Virus record (IMG/VR): IMGVR_UViG_3300020220_000127
Span: 1 to 40,458 of that record
Length of the DNA: 40,458 nt
Strand: one strand, 5' to 3'
Origin: a virus
This document shows positions 1-9,452 of this stretch, one piece after another. Under the pieces are notes generated by a model. The model ran no database searches and was not told the DNA's origin. It saw nothing but the letters and a program-made list of their open reading frames with translations. The position numbers and the translations under genes are program-made. How positions within the stretch are numbered: the first letter of the stretch is position 1; every line of letters starts with the position of its first letter.

Positions 1-1059
1 GTTACGAAGACGACCCTGCCGTGTTCCATTGTTGTCAGCAATACGAGCAGCGTCTCCAAGGGCTCCCATAGGACCCATAGGGTCTACGGTACGTACACCT
101 TGCTCTACTTCTTCAAAGGCGTCGTGGATGCCCAGGGTGGGCTTAGAGAGAGCTTCAGGATCAGTTGCAAGCTTGAGGTCACCAATTTCATCAAGAGATA
201 CTTGATGCTTGATGTCACCACGAGTAACTGGATCGATATTGTCTAGTGCCTTTTGCTGAGCAATGTAAGCCTTGCCTTTGGCATCACGAGCAACCCACCT
301 AGCAAAGCTAATGCCTGCATTAATAAGCTTCGCAGCACCCTCTGCTACATCAAGGACGGCACCAAGGTAGAAGCCTTCTAGGATATTCTTACGACGAATA
401 ACATCGGGTGAATCGCCATCAACAGTAGCGATGTCATTAGATACCCAACCAAAAGCTTGAGGCCAACGCTTCTTAAGAGCACCAAGAGCGTTGTCATCCT
501 TCTCATTTAATGTATTAATAGCATCAACGGCAACACCAGCACCAGAACTCAGACCAGCCTTAGAAAGCCACTGGAAAGCTCGATTATTTCCGATCTGGGC
601 ACCAACACGTGCCTGGGCTGCAGTACCAGCTCTGACACCAGCCTTGGACAATAGTATCGTAGGTACAACAAACGATGAGATCTCTCGAATAGATTGGAAA
701 ACATCGTTTTTAAATGCAGGTATCTTGGGAACCTCTACACCAGGAATCTTGTTAACAAGGTCAATACCGAAGTCAACAATACCAGCAGGTATAGCAAGGG
801 TACCCTCAGTACCAGTTTGCAGGAGGTTGAACTCCTCTTTAGGTTTTTCAGGTTCAGTCTTTGTGGATTGAGACTGTTGCTGTTTGGGTTGAGTAGATCC
901 ACCAGCCGTGGCTGAGTTACCGGATGATTGTTGATCGGGTGAAGGGTTTGGAGCAATGTTGTCCATCATCTCGTTGGCAGGATCATTAGCATCCGCCTCC
1001 CAAATCATCTCTTGAGTAACTGCCTTTGGATCTCTGTACTCTTTAAAAGGATAAGGCAT
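1..1059 (-). CDS. Internal virion protein D, gp16-like, 3' end outside window
   Basis: An open frame begins with ATG at 1059 and runs off the left edge, so only the first 353 residues are visible. They show a charged N-terminus, a Gln/Ser/Pro-rich linker at about residues 38-75, and a Gly/Ala-rich helical region with hydrophobic stretches (about 88-140) and no enzyme motif. It follows the gp13-, gp14- and gp15-like genes, six bases after the last, which is the T7 position of gp16, the largest ejectosome protein. In T7 gp16 carries the lytic transglycosylase; here that domain is in the preceding gene. The assignment rests mainly on synteny. It could instead be a second gp15-like protein. Confidence 0.7.
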   Translation of the reverse strand, partial: MPYPFKEYRDPKAVTQEMIWEADANDPANEMMDNIAPNPSPDQQSSGNSATAGGSTQPKQQQSQSTKTEPEKPKEEFNLLQTGTEGTLAIPAGIVDFGIDLVNKIPGVEVPKIPAFKNDVFQSIREISSFVVPTILLSKAGVRAGTAAQARVGAQIGNNRAFQWLSKAGLSSGAGVAVDAINTLNEKDDNALGALKKRWPQAFGWVSNDIATVDGDSPDVIRRKNILEGFYLGAVLDVAEGAAKLINAGISFARWVARDAKGKAYIAQQKALDNIDPVTRGDIKHQVSLDEIGDLKLATDPEALSKPTLGIHDAFEEVEQGVRTVDPMGPMGALGDAARIADNNGTRQGRLRN

Positions 1060-1065
1060 AGTTAA

Positions 1066-3870
1066 TTACATTCCAATTACTGCACGGGCTCTACGGGACC
1101 ATTCGGCTTCTACTTTGTCGTCATAGGGAAGTGACAACGGCGGAGCAACATCAATTGCAAGACCAAGACTATGATATGAACCCTTGTCGTAGGGACGTAG
1201 CTCTGATGTCACGCGATAACCAAGACTGCGATAAAGAGCAGCTGCCTGTTTACGCATCTCAACGGTTTCAAAAGCAAAGTGCTCGTGATACCTATGACCA
1301 TCGTGATCAGCAGCGTAGTTAGGGTGTGTCTTGTCCCCAGTAACATGCTCGATAACCTTGAACTTGCCACGACCGAGCACACCACTAGACCAGACATCAG
1401 GGTTGTAGCGGTACTTAGCAGCAGCCTTCATTACCTTGGGGAAGTATTCCCTGTTCTCCTGGGACATACGGATAGCACCAGGGCCACTGTTGTAAGCGTA
1501 GATAGCTTCATTTAAGCTGCCACCAAGCTGCTTACGAAGCTGACTTAGGTACTTCGCTGCATACATGATGTCAGCGTTTGCATCTCTACCTGGAGTAATC
1601 TCGGGATGCCATCGAGGCACAATCTGAGCAATACCAGTGGCACCACTATTGTTGTTGTATGCGTTGGGTCTAAAGCCGCTCTCAACTTCGAGAATACCTG
1701 CAAGGATCTCTGGAGGTATGTTGTATTTAGAAGCAGCACGCTGAATCGTCTTGCCGTAACCACCAGGGATGACTTCAGCTCGGAACTGTTTAAATCCTTC
1801 AGGACCACCCATGGCACGCAGCGACCTCATCGGGCTTGGGAACCGATTGATGATCGCTCTTGCACGAGGAGTCATCTCCTCTTCTGCAGCTTGCAATGAG
1901 GGGGGCTTATTGAATTCCGAGAAGCCTAAAGCTTTACGTTGCCGATTAATAATGGTGAAAGGGTCAACACCATACTTGCGGGCAACAGCTTGGATATGAG
2001 GAGGAACAACAAAAAAGCCTGTATTACCGAGAGCGGCGGCTTCTTGCTTTGTAAGGTACAAACCAGGTGAATCGAGAGAGCGGTCAAAACTCATACTTCC
2101 AGGTACAGAGACGCCGTTCTGGGTGTACCCAATCACATGCTCGATGTTCTTCATCCGATGCTGGAATGACTTAACACCTGTCGGCAATAGACCAGGGAAA
2201 AATTTCTCAGCGTCACCAACAAAGAAGCGTTGATTAGAGGCACTCTGTGACTTATCAAAGTATTCGATTGTTTCCTGTAATGCCTGCCCTGCAGCGATAT
2301 CACCATCAGCACCTGCGTTAATCAGTTTGGCAAACTTGGAACGGAAGACGTTCTGAAGTTCAATAACAGCATGTTGAACACGACCGTTGGATGCACGCTG
2401 TGGGTCTGCGACAACGCTTGGCTGGTTAAGGATATGACCCTCGATAGCAGACAAGTACTTGTCAATACCACCAGCCACTTGGTTGCGTGCCTTCTCCTGA
2501 GCCTCAACATCACGCGAGAACTCACGTTGTAAATCAAGAGGAAGGTATCGAATATCCTCTTGGGTGAGTAGACCATACTGAGCTTTAGTCTTGAGGTACG
2601 AACGGATCTTCTCAGCCTCAACAGCCTCAATGGTGTCAGCCTTCAATAGCTCATTAAGTCTGTCACTGCGCCTCTGGAACTTCTCGAACAAAGCTCGCTG
2701 CACTGCTTGTACATCAGCATTGCTAGGAGGGTTGTTGGGGTCGGTGAGATCCTTCAGGGCCTGCTCTTCAGCTTGCTCAAATAGCATCTGCTGATCAGCT
2801 TGGTAGTCGTTCCAGTTAGCACGGGTCTCTTTGTTCTTGATTTCCTCAAGCAGAGCCCATCGCATACCCCAACGCTGACGGTATGACTGGTTTGACTTTG
2901 GATCAACTTCATCACCAAGAGCATCAAGGTTCAGCGGAATACCTGCATCAGATGTCTGCTGAACTAGCTTCTCAAGAAGATTCCACGAACCTGAATTCCC
3001 AAGGGGTCTGCCCTCAGAATCAAGCGTGCTACTGACACGAGTGAACCACTGAGCAAGGGAACCACCACTCAATAGTTCTTCGTTGTATTGATCACGTAAC
3101 TCAGACGACTGGGAGATCGTGTAGTCACGCCGTACCATTGCCATTAACTGGGCCTCAGTCTTCCTCATACCAGGGAAGGTATGTTCATTGAGGAACGCAG
3201 GGTTCATCCCAACAAGGCCACGATCACGGAAGTATTGACTACGTAGGTAGTCGTAGGTAGCAGCAAGATACGTAGGGTTATCCTTTGCTTGAGAAGGGGT
3301 GATGGACGTGCCATCTGGCAGCTTGATTTGAGTAGTACTGTCAGTCATCAGTTTGTCTGACAACCAACTTGAGTACTCCTCTCCAGCAATACGTGCCTTA
3401 CCTTTCAGATAGCCGCGAGCCTTGAAGCCTGTTAGCTGTTTTGTCTGAGTGATGACTTCCGCATCAACACCATTCTTTGTCAAGTCAAGTGCGGTGCTAT
3501 CAATGGCGGAGTCAGCAGCATCCAAGGCCGCTTTGTCTGCTTCATAACGGGCCTGCTGCTCTTCTGGAATACCTTCAGAGTAAGCAAAGGCAAGACCTTC
3601 TTCTTCCTGTTGTTGATTGCGCTTCTCTAGGTCAGCAACCAATGATTTGGATAAAGTTTCTGAGAAAGCACCTAAGGCACGCAGTGAAGCTCCGTACTGC
3701 TCAGCATTGCTGACTTGAGTGTTTGCGTTCTGACGAAGCTGGGTGATGGCATCCGTGAGGGACTGACTCACACGAGAAGCGTTACGAGCTTGTGACTCGG
3801 CATAGTCTGTACGCCTTACAGGGTTAAAGCCTCCACCAGATGCATAACCTTGAAATCCTATTTGTTCCAT
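1066..3870 (-). CDS. Internal virion protein C (gp15-like) with C-terminal lytic transglycosylase and M15-like peptidase domains
   Basis: This 934-residue protein lies in the gp15 position of the ejectosome operon. Residues 1-680 are mostly charged, Gln-rich helix, as expected for a core protein. About 705-810 is an SLT lytic transglycosylase domain: catalytic Glu730 in LEVESGF, then SGATGIAQ and the AYNSGPGA motif. The last about 75 residues resemble M15/VanY-type peptidases, with a HEH element near 862-864 and a SYHSLGLAIDV motif with His900 and Asp907 as likely zinc ligands. Inferred role: part of the ejected tube that also cuts glycan and perhaps peptide cross-links during entry. The SLT call is strong. 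The peptidase call is motif-based and less sure. Confidence 0.85.
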   Translation of the reverse strand: MEQIGFQGYASGGGFNPVRRTDYAESQARNASRVSQSLTDAITQLRQNANTQVSNAEQYGASLRALGAFSETLSKSLVADLEKRNQQQEEEGLAFAYSEGIPEEQQARYEADKAALDAADSAIDSTALDLTKNGVDAEVITQTKQLTGFKARGYLKGKARIAGEEYSSWLSDKLMTDSTTQIKLPDGTSITPSQAKDNPTYLAATYDYLRSQYFRDRGLVGMNPAFLNEHTFPGMRKTEAQLMAMVRRDYTISQSSELRDQYNEELLSGGSLAQWFTRVSSTLDSEGRPLGNSGSWNLLEKLVQQTSDAGIPLNLDALGDEVDPKSNQSYRQRWGMRWALLEEIKNKETRANWNDYQADQQMLFEQAEEQALKDLTDPNNPPSNADVQAVQRALFEKFQRRSDRLNELLKADTIEAVEAEKIRSYLKTKAQYGLLTQEDIRYLPLDLQREFSRDVEAQEKARNQVAGGIDKYLSAIEGHILNQPSVVADPQRASNGRVQHAVIELQNVFRSKFAKLINAGADGDIAAGQALQETIEYFDKSQSASNQRFFVGDAEKFFPGLLPTGVKSFQHRMKNIEHVIGYTQNGVSVPGSMSFDRSLDSPGLYLTKQEAAALGNTGFFVVPPHIQAVARKYGVDPFTIINRQRKALGFSEFNKPPSLQAAEEEMTPRARAIINRFPSPMRSLRAMGGPEGFKQFRAEVIPGGYGKTIQRAASKYNIPPEILAGILEVESGFRPNAYNNNSGATGIAQIVPRWHPEITPGRDANADIMYAAKYLSQLRKQLGGSLNEAIYAYNSGPGAIRMSQENREYFPKVMKAAAKYRYNPDVWSSGVLGRGKFKVIEHVTGDKTHPNYAADHDGHRYHEHFAFETVEMRKQAAALYRSLGYRVTSELRPYDKGSYHSLGLAIDVAPPLSLPYDDKVEAEWSRRARAVIGM

Positions 3871-3877
3871 AGTTTAG

Positions 3878-4642
3878 TTACTTAAATGTATAGGTATTAG
3901 AAGGTAGCATCAACGAGGAGTAGTCCAGGTTTAAGCTTGTACCGAAGGGATCTAGAGCTGGATTATTTGAAGGCAGATTCGCTACATCATTAGCAGAGAG
4001 ACCACTGAAAGCCTGGTAACCAGACACAAGACTCGAACCAATACCACCAATAAGACCAAATACATCTGGTCCCTGCTTAAGTTGAGGTGCAGGGGGTGTG
4101 AAGCCAGGTGTTGGCTTCAACGCAACAGAAGAGTAAGCCTGGTTTTGATAGGACTTCAGCTGGTCACGAATCGATTCAGTGTTTAGCTTGTAGGCATTCT
4201 GAGCAGAATCCAGAGAAGCCTTCGTGGTAGCCATATTGCGCCCAGCGGCAGCTGCAATGGCGTTGTCAATTCGCTGAGCACTCTTACCAGTGGAGCCTGA
4301 AGCAGCAGCTAAGCCCTGACCTTCAAGGGCCTTGGTAACCATCCCTTGAGATTGGAATGCTGCTTGTTGGTAGATCTCATTTAAACGCTGTTGCTCTTGC
4401 ATGTATCCACGAGAAGCAGCCGCGTTAGAATCATTAATTCCTTGTTCGTATTGAACCTTGCGAAGTGAATAGTTATCTAAAGCAGAACGCCAGTCAAGCT
4501 CACGTTGAGCCATCTGGTATTCGTACTGTTTACGGATGGAGTCGTTATAGGCAGCAGTGGATGCTGATTGGGACATGAAGCCACCAATACTGCTAGCAAG
4601 ACCACTAGCTGCCTGAACCCCTGCTACTACGGGAGCACACAC
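3878..4642 (-). CDS. Internal virion protein B (gp14-like)
   Basis: A 254-residue protein in the gp14 position. The N-terminus (MCAPVV, then a Gly/Ala/Ser-rich hydrophobic stretch to about residue 24) resembles the membrane-inserting start of T7 gp14. A long helical Gln/Ala/Tyr-rich region follows to about residue 165, then a Pro-rich tail. In T7 gp14 forms the outer-membrane pore of the ejectosome; the same role is inferred. The start overlaps the end of the gp13-like gene by 38 bases, so the two are probably translationally coupled. No better ATG near the overlap keeps the hydrophobic N-terminus. Confidence 0.8.
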   Translation of the reverse strand: MCAPVVAGVQAASGLASSIGGFMSQSASTAAYNDSIRKQYEYQMAQRELDWRSALDNYSLRKVQYEQGINDSNAAASRGYMQEQQRLNEIYQQAAFQSQGMVTKALEGQGLAAASGSTGKSAQRIDNAIAAAAGRNMATTKASLDSAQNAYKLNTESIRDQLKSYQNQAYSSVALKPTPGFTPPAPQLKQGPDVFGLIGGIGSSLVSGYQAFSGLSANDVANLPSNNPALDPFGTSLNLDYSSLMLPSNTYTFK

Positions 4643-5066
4643 GGCAAAACTCGATAAATGTTAATTGATTAGGACCATAGGTAAGTTCACGTAGGAATCG
4701 AAATCCAAGGAACTGTAGAAGCTTTAGATGAACAGTATTGCGTTTATCAACAATGTTCCACAAAAGAGGCTCTGTACGTGCATCAATAAAACGCTTGGCT
4801 TCTCTTGCAAATGTAATTGGATATTTATGTATGGCTTCAGTGGTGAGCATCCATATAGTGCCTGCTTCACCAACACCTGCAATACCTGCTATCTCACCAT
4901 TGGGGACTGTAAAGTAAACGGAGCTGTCGTGCTGACAAGCCGTTGGTAAAGCAACAAGAGGATCTAAACCATGACCCTCTTGAACTTCACGTCGGTCGTC
5001 AGCACGCAGGTTATTGGCTACGTATACAGCAGCTTCATAGGTAATAGGATGTACAAACTTAGACAC
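4605..5066 (-). CDS. Internal virion protein A (gp13-like), GNAT-like fold
   Basis: A 153-residue protein between tail tube B and the gp14-like gene, where T7 has gp13 (138 residues). The pattern resembles gp13-family/GNAT-like proteins: an N-terminal helix region, a strand segment containing FTVPNGEIAGIAGVG, then helices with ARTEPLLWNIVD and the FLGFRFLREL stretch. In T7 gp13 is needed for virion morphogenesis and host entry. Whether it acetylates anything is unknown. It overlaps tail tube B by 8 bases and the gp14-like gene by 38. The Ser/Gly-rich last residues are in the overlap and may be constrained by it. Confidence 0.75.
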   Translation of the reverse strand: MSKFVHPITYEAAVYVANNLRADDRREVQEGHGLDPLVALPTACQHDSSVYFTVPNGEIAGIAGVGEAGTIWMLTTEAIHKYPITFAREAKRFIDARTEPLLWNIVDKRNTVHLKLLQFLGFRFLRELTYGPNQLTFIEFCRVCSRSSRGSGS

Positions 5067-8000
5067 GCTTATAGTAGCGGTTATTGAAGTCGCCTTCCCA
5101 ACTCATCGAAAGTAACGTAGCTGGAGATGGATGGTCAGATACAAGCTCGATCTGGACGTTGGTATTGCGATCATAGATAGGAACAACCTGCTCCTTTTTA
5201 GGTAAGAAAGCTACCTCATCAGCGAGGTAACCGTCAGGCATAGCGGACTCATACAACTCGGTATAGCTTTCTCTACCTCTGCGTTTAATAATGGTTTCAT
5301 AGACACCAGTCTCACCGAACTGCAACTTAATACGATGCAGTATCAGCGATGATGTCGTGTCTGATCGCCAATCACGACTGGCTGACTGTTTTTGCTTATA
5401 GATTTGTGGGAACAACACACGCATCTTGTACTTGTAACCAAGCATCAGACGAGTGCCACTCCAGTCACCATCAAGGACAGCCCAGGTACCAAGGTTATCT
5501 ACTTCTACACGTACAGCAGCAGCAACACCTTCAGCCTTACCATCCTTTAGGGCATAAGCAACAAGTGACTCATCTTGCTTATAGACAATTGGAATACGGA
5601 AGTAGGTCTCACCAATACGGCCCTTATGAGGATACCATTGGTACTCATCAGGATAAGCAATCCGATAGTTATCAAGATGGATCTGATACTCGGTAGTAGT
5701 ATCGTCAGCAGTGGCAGTCCAAATAGAATCCTTCAAGTCAAAACGTTGGAGGCTAACAACCTGACCCACACCGGGGCTACTACTGAAGTCACTAAGAACA
5801 GCAAAGTATGTGTCCTGCATGATGCAGTGATACAGTAACGTGCCAGAAAGATTCCAATGGAACCAGGCTGACTGAAGGCGTCGCTCTCCATCTTGGAACC
5901 AGCGGTAGCCCCACAGGTCCTTTGTGCCTATAGAGCCAATAAGAAGCATATTGTTCTCTTTGGAGTCAGCAATAGCATCAAGACCCTTGGGGAGGGATTC
6001 AGCAATGACACGGCTCTGCTCGATGACAATCGCATCAGTGCTGGACGGTCGTGCCTGACTGATTTCAAAGAACCGGGAGTTCTTAAGACCATCACTTAAG
6101 AATCCAACAGTTGCCCCCATGCTGATTGGCCGGGTCTTCTGGTTGAATTGGTAGTTGGCTACGGTAGTAATCTTTGCAGTCTCAGGCGTAAGTGTGTCGT
6201 TATCTGTGTAGAACAAGAATTGTTCATTAGCAGAAAATAGCAATAGGCCTGCTGCAGTTTCTACGCCGTCATACAAGATGGCAGGGTACGTGGAACTACA
6301 GGAAATATCGATAGCATCACTAGCAGTGAGAGTCAGAGCTGTCTTAGCCCAGAAGTTAAAGAAGTCGCCTGGCTGTGAAAGGATGATGTTCTCGTTAGAG
6401 AGCAAAGCCAGTCGGTTGCGGTGGAAGAGAATCTTATTGATCTTGTTACCAACAAAGCTTGGTTGGGGATTGGTCGTGTCATCACCAACAAGTCGGTCTT
6501 CCCAATCAATGGGTGTTACGACAAAAGAACCGTCTGACTGACGTACAATCTGATGAGGCAAGGAAGACCAGTTAAAGTAATGATAGCCACCAGGCTCAGC
6601 ACACTCCTCCCATATACCGTCACCATCGTTCCCCTCAAAGGTCGGGGAGAACTTCACCCAATAGTCATCCTCATCCTCAGCAGTGTTAACTACCTTGAGG
6701 ACCATGCCAGCCTTGCACTGAGGTGGTAGTCGTGAAACGTCGTTCACTTCTGCCTGTGCAATGCTAAGCAGCTGAGCTTCAGATGTAGTCAGGTAAAAGT
6801 CTTTGAAAGGACTATTATCTGGATCAGTAGAGCAGTAGATTCCGTTACCAATGATCTCAGTATTGAGCCAGGAAGCTCCTAGGACTGGATCATAGGTTGC
6901 ATCATCAAGAGCATTTTTGATACCATCGAGAATCGTAGATGCATCAATTGTTCCAGTGGAAGCAGTGATGTACTGAGTCACCGGAATATCACCCATATCA
7001 GTAATAGTGGATGTCTTGTCAACAACCAATGTGTACTGACGACTGTTCATGCTGACAGTGATCTTGTCCCCAACTTGCCATCCAGCTCCACCTTGGAGCA
7101 GAGAGACAGAAGTGGTGTACTCACAGTAGTAACCCTCTTGAGGATCATCTACATCCTTAACAACGGACTGACCAATAGTAGATAGTTCAAAGCGTAGTCC
7201 AGTCTTTTGATCTTGTGAATAATCAAAGGTCTCTGTTTCTGTGTACTCACAGAATCCACCTGCTGCGTCATCTCTGTCATCACTCCAGTGAGCATCAACA
7301 ACCTTCAGCTGGGTAACACGGGTAGAAGTTGATGGATTAGCAGTTGGACTTGAGAATAGATTGACTGTGTACTGGCGATTTGCGGCTACCGTCTCAAGCT
7401 TGATATACGCTTCATTAGGCCTGATCTCTGATGCATTATTAGACATCGAGACATTAACTGCCCTATTGGTAATGAACGTATAGTCATTGACCGTCAGTAC
7501 CTGCAGGTCATCACTATTCTCATGAACAAGATAGGATGCATAGTAAAGAGGATCGGGCAGCTCAGGATCAATAGGATCTGTAGGAGGTACCTCGATGACG
7601 GAAGTGCTAGTGGTGTAGTCACCACATTTAGCCATCTCTGCTTCCATGTTGACGATAGCAACATCACGCAAACCTTTCAGCTCATCTAGCTGATTGGTTG
7701 CTGTTTCGATAAGCTCCTCAAGCTCGTCTATCCGATCCTGATCAGCCTGGGAATAGCCAATAGAGTACGAATAGACATCGTAGAGCGTGCTATAACCAAC
7801 AACCAAACCAAAGACAGTAATAGCTTCACCATAGCCGTAGACAGACTCGTCATCTCGTTTCTTCGAGCCGATAGAGTACGTCACATTTTGGGGTGCATTA
7901 ATAGTGATTACCCCAGGCGTACTAAGGGTTGGGTTCTGAGTACCAGCAGGGACCAGAATACCCGTGCCAACCTTGATTGAATTTAGTGTACCAGATACAT

Positions 8001-8535
8001 AGTAATCAGTAATATCGTAGGTCTTAATTCCAGAGAAACTGGTTTCAATCGCTGACAACTCACCTTCGTAACCCTCGAGCTCTGCACGCTTATCGGATAC
8101 TTGTTCTTCGGCATCACGATAGAGGTTAATGCGATAGTTAAGAAGGTCCAGGTCACAACAATCAGTTCCAGTGCAGGTCTCCGTATCAGGCGCTGTAGGA
8201 GTGACTAAGCCGGTGCCAGTGTATCCGTATGGAGTTTGCGAGTACAGGACAATGCGAGGCAGTCCATCAGCTGTAGACCACATCTGAATGGTGCCATTCT
8301 TATTGATCTTTCCTACATATGATTCGCTTGCATCACGGTAATAAGAAAACCACTTACCGTCTGCTGAGGTTGTGAGTGGATTTATAAGACGACCACCAGG
8401 TCGCTTCATCAAACCACTGGTGATATCGGGAACGACATTAAGTGCATCAGAGAGCTGACCAGGAATTTTAAGATCATCTGGCTGGTCTGACATCCCAGCA
8501 ATGTAGTTGGGTATCGTTTGTGAAATGCCTGTCAT
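5059..8535 (-). CDS. Tail tubular protein B (gp12-like nozzle) with large insertion
   Basis: At 1158 residues this is far longer than T7 gp12 (794). The N-terminus has the family signature (a QTIPNYIAGMSDQPD segment, then RPGG), and the β-propeller/nozzle region follows, including DLQVLTVNDYTFITNR near residues 343-358. Between about residues 112 and 330 is an insertion: a Cys cluster (C121, C126, C127), a charged helix (about 129-168), a β-rich segment with many Tyr and Gly, a second charged helix (about 262-303) ending at C304, and an acidic Pro-rich linker. The helices look like antiparallel coiled-coil arms. gp12 forms the tail nozzle and contacts the fibres, so the insertion is probably surface-exposed. 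Its stop overlaps the gp13-like start. Confidence 0.93.
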   Translation of the reverse strand: MTGISQTIPNYIAGMSDQPDDLKIPGQLSDALNVVPDITSGLMKRPGGRLINPLTTSADGKWFSYYRDASESYVGKINKNGTIQMWSTADGLPRIVLYSQTPYGYTGTGLVTPTAPDTETCTGTDCCDLDLLNYRINLYRDAEEQVSDKRAELEGYEGELSAIETSFSGIKTYDITDYYVSGTLNSIKVGTGILVPAGTQNPTLSTPGVITINAPQNVTYSIGSKKRDDESVYGYGEAITVFGLVVGYSTLYDVYSYSIGYSQADQDRIDELEELIETATNQLDELKGLRDVAIVNMEAEMAKCGDYTTSTSVIEVPPTDPIDPELPDPLYYASYLVHENSDDLQVLTVNDYTFITNRAVNVSMSNNASEIRPNEAYIKLETVAANRQYTVNLFSSPTANPSTSTRVTQLKVVDAHWSDDRDDAAGGFCEYTETETFDYSQDQKTGLRFELSTIGQSVVKDVDDPQEGYYCEYTTSVSLLQGGAGWQVGDKITVSMNSRQYTLVVDKTSTITDMGDIPVTQYITASTGTIDASTILDGIKNALDDATYDPVLGASWLNTEIIGNGIYCSTDPDNSPFKDFYLTTSEAQLLSIAQAEVNDVSRLPPQCKAGMVLKVVNTAEDEDDYWVKFSPTFEGNDGDGIWEECAEPGGYHYFNWSSLPHQIVRQSDGSFVVTPIDWEDRLVGDDTTNPQPSFVGNKINKILFHRNRLALLSNENIILSQPGDFFNFWAKTALTLTASDAIDISCSSTYPAILYDGVETAAGLLLFSANEQFLFYTDNDTLTPETAKITTVANYQFNQKTRPISMGATVGFLSDGLKNSRFFEISQARPSSTDAIVIEQSRVIAESLPKGLDAIADSKENNMLLIGSIGTKDLWGYRWFQDGERRLQSAWFHWNLSGTLLYHCIMQDTYFAVLSDFSSSPGVGQVVSLQRFDLKDSIWTATADDTTTEYQIHLDNYRIAYPDEYQWYPHKGRIGETYFRIPIVYKQDESLVAYALKDGKAEGVAAAVRVEVDNLGTWAVLDGDWSGTRLMLGYKYKMRVLFPQIYKQKQSASRDWRSDTTSSLILHRIKLQFGETGVYETIIKRRGRESYTELYESAMPDGYLADEVAFLPKKEQVVPIYDRNTNVQIELVSDHPSPATLLSMSWEGDFNNRYYKRV

Positions 8536-9155
8536 CAGCGTGCAAGTGCTCTATAAGGTTGGAATGATTGATACTCAGTTCCACTTGGTGTACCAAAGAA
8601 TGTATAGTCACCTTGATTACATTCATACTCAAGGCAAGCAGCTCGCGCTTGCACTTCCTGTAGGCCTAGCATCTGGACGAGTTCACGGTTAGCTACCAGT
8701 TGTGCAGCAGCTCTACCAGCAGCTCTGATCGTGATGTAACGCTTGAATACTGAAGGGAGATCTTCAAATATGAACTTCCAGACAACATCAACAGCAAGCT
8801 CACCACTAAACACATCAGTGTGGTTTAGCTTGTCATAAAGCCTTCCATTCCGTTTGACGACATCAGTTGTCCGATAGGTCTGACCTTCACTGATATCAAG
8901 TCGCAGCATATTAGCTGGAATTGCAATGTGACCATCACTATGAGGAACCATACTGAAATGGTTCTCTGTATTAAACACCCAGCCTTCGTTCTGTACGTCA
9001 GTACTGGTCTCTTGCAGCAGTTGATAAATCATTGCAATTTCAGGATTCTCAAACACTAGTGAGGTCACAGGTGCCTGACCGATGCTCCCCAGGATTGAAT
9101 TCACTGCGGAGAGTTCTGTCTCGGTGTCGTAGTTGGGGCGCATAGAAGAGAACAT
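8535..9155 (-). CDS. Tail tubular protein A (gp11-like adaptor)
   Basis: A 206-residue protein (T7 gp11 has 196). Family features are visible: an N-terminal region with LSAVNSILGSIGQAPV, then the QNEGWVFNTE segment and PANMLRLD, and a C-terminal AAGRAAAQLVANRE helix. gp11 forms the dodecameric ring joining the portal to the nozzle. The stop codon shares its A with the ATG of tail tube B (TGATG), indicating coupled translation. It is the first gene after a strong terminator at 9181-9211, so its mRNA comes from read-through or a promoter not recognised here. Confidence 0.93.
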   Translation of the reverse strand: MFSSMRPNYDTETELSAVNSILGSIGQAPVTSLVFENPEIAMIYQLLQETSTDVQNEGWVFNTENHFSMVPHSDGHIAIPANMLRLDISEGQTYRTTDVVKRNGRLYDKLNHTDVFSGELAVDVVWKFIFEDLPSVFKRYITIRAAGRAAAQLVANRELVQMLGLQEVQARAACLEYECNQGDYTFFGTPSGTEYQSFQPYRALAR

Positions 9156-9180
9156 CGTGATATAGATGCTATTTGGACAT

Positions 9181-9211
9181 AAAAAAGGAGGCCAGCACGA
9201 AGCCAGCCTCC
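9181..9211 (-). terminator. Intrinsic terminator after the capsid genes
   Basis: On the minus strand 9211-9187 forms a 10-bp hairpin (GGAGGC paired with GCCTCC, then UG, GU, GC and CG pairs) with a UUCGU loop, followed at once by six U. It lies after the major capsid gene and one small gene and before tail tube A. This is the position of the T7 Tφ terminator, which lowers expression downstream of the capsid gene. Confidence 0.9.
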
Positions 9212-9228
9212 AAAGAAAAAAAGATTAA

Positions 9229-9432
9229 TCAGGTACGAGTGCGTGCCGGAGCATCACACTCAACACCAGGATATGCGAAGCGCAGGTTCTTGGTGTCAGA
9301 GTACACAGTAGAAGCAGACACAGCCGAGCCAAAGCCACGGGTGGTCTTAGCCACAGAGTTGCGGCGTGCAGTGGTGGTAGCAGTAGCGCCAGAGACGCCG
9401 TTGTTACCAGCAGCAGAAGCGAGGTTAGCCAT
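9229..9432 (-). CDS. Small conserved-type protein following the capsid gene, unknown function
   Basis: A 67-residue Ala/Thr/Gly-rich protein, starting MANLASAAGNNG and ending in basic ARTRT. It starts 20 bases after the capsid stop and lies before the terminator, so it shares the most highly expressed late transcript. The stoichiometric position suggests a minor capsid or decoration component, but no known domain is visible and this is inference. No transmembrane segment or signal peptide is seen. Its composition resembles the neighbouring structural genes. Confidence 0.7.
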   Translation of the reverse strand: MANLASAAGNNGVSGATATTTARRNSVAKTTRGFGSAVSASTVYSDTKNLRFAYPGVECDAPARTRT

Positions 9433-9452
9433 CAGTTGTTACCTCTTAAGGA

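Noticed and set aside
491-871. Plus-strand ORF of 126 codons and similar plus-strand frames (for example 9633-10292, 17506-18333, 34002-34760)
   Set aside because: They are exact antisense shadows of well-supported minus-strand genes, with no recognisable protein pattern or own ribosome-binding site.
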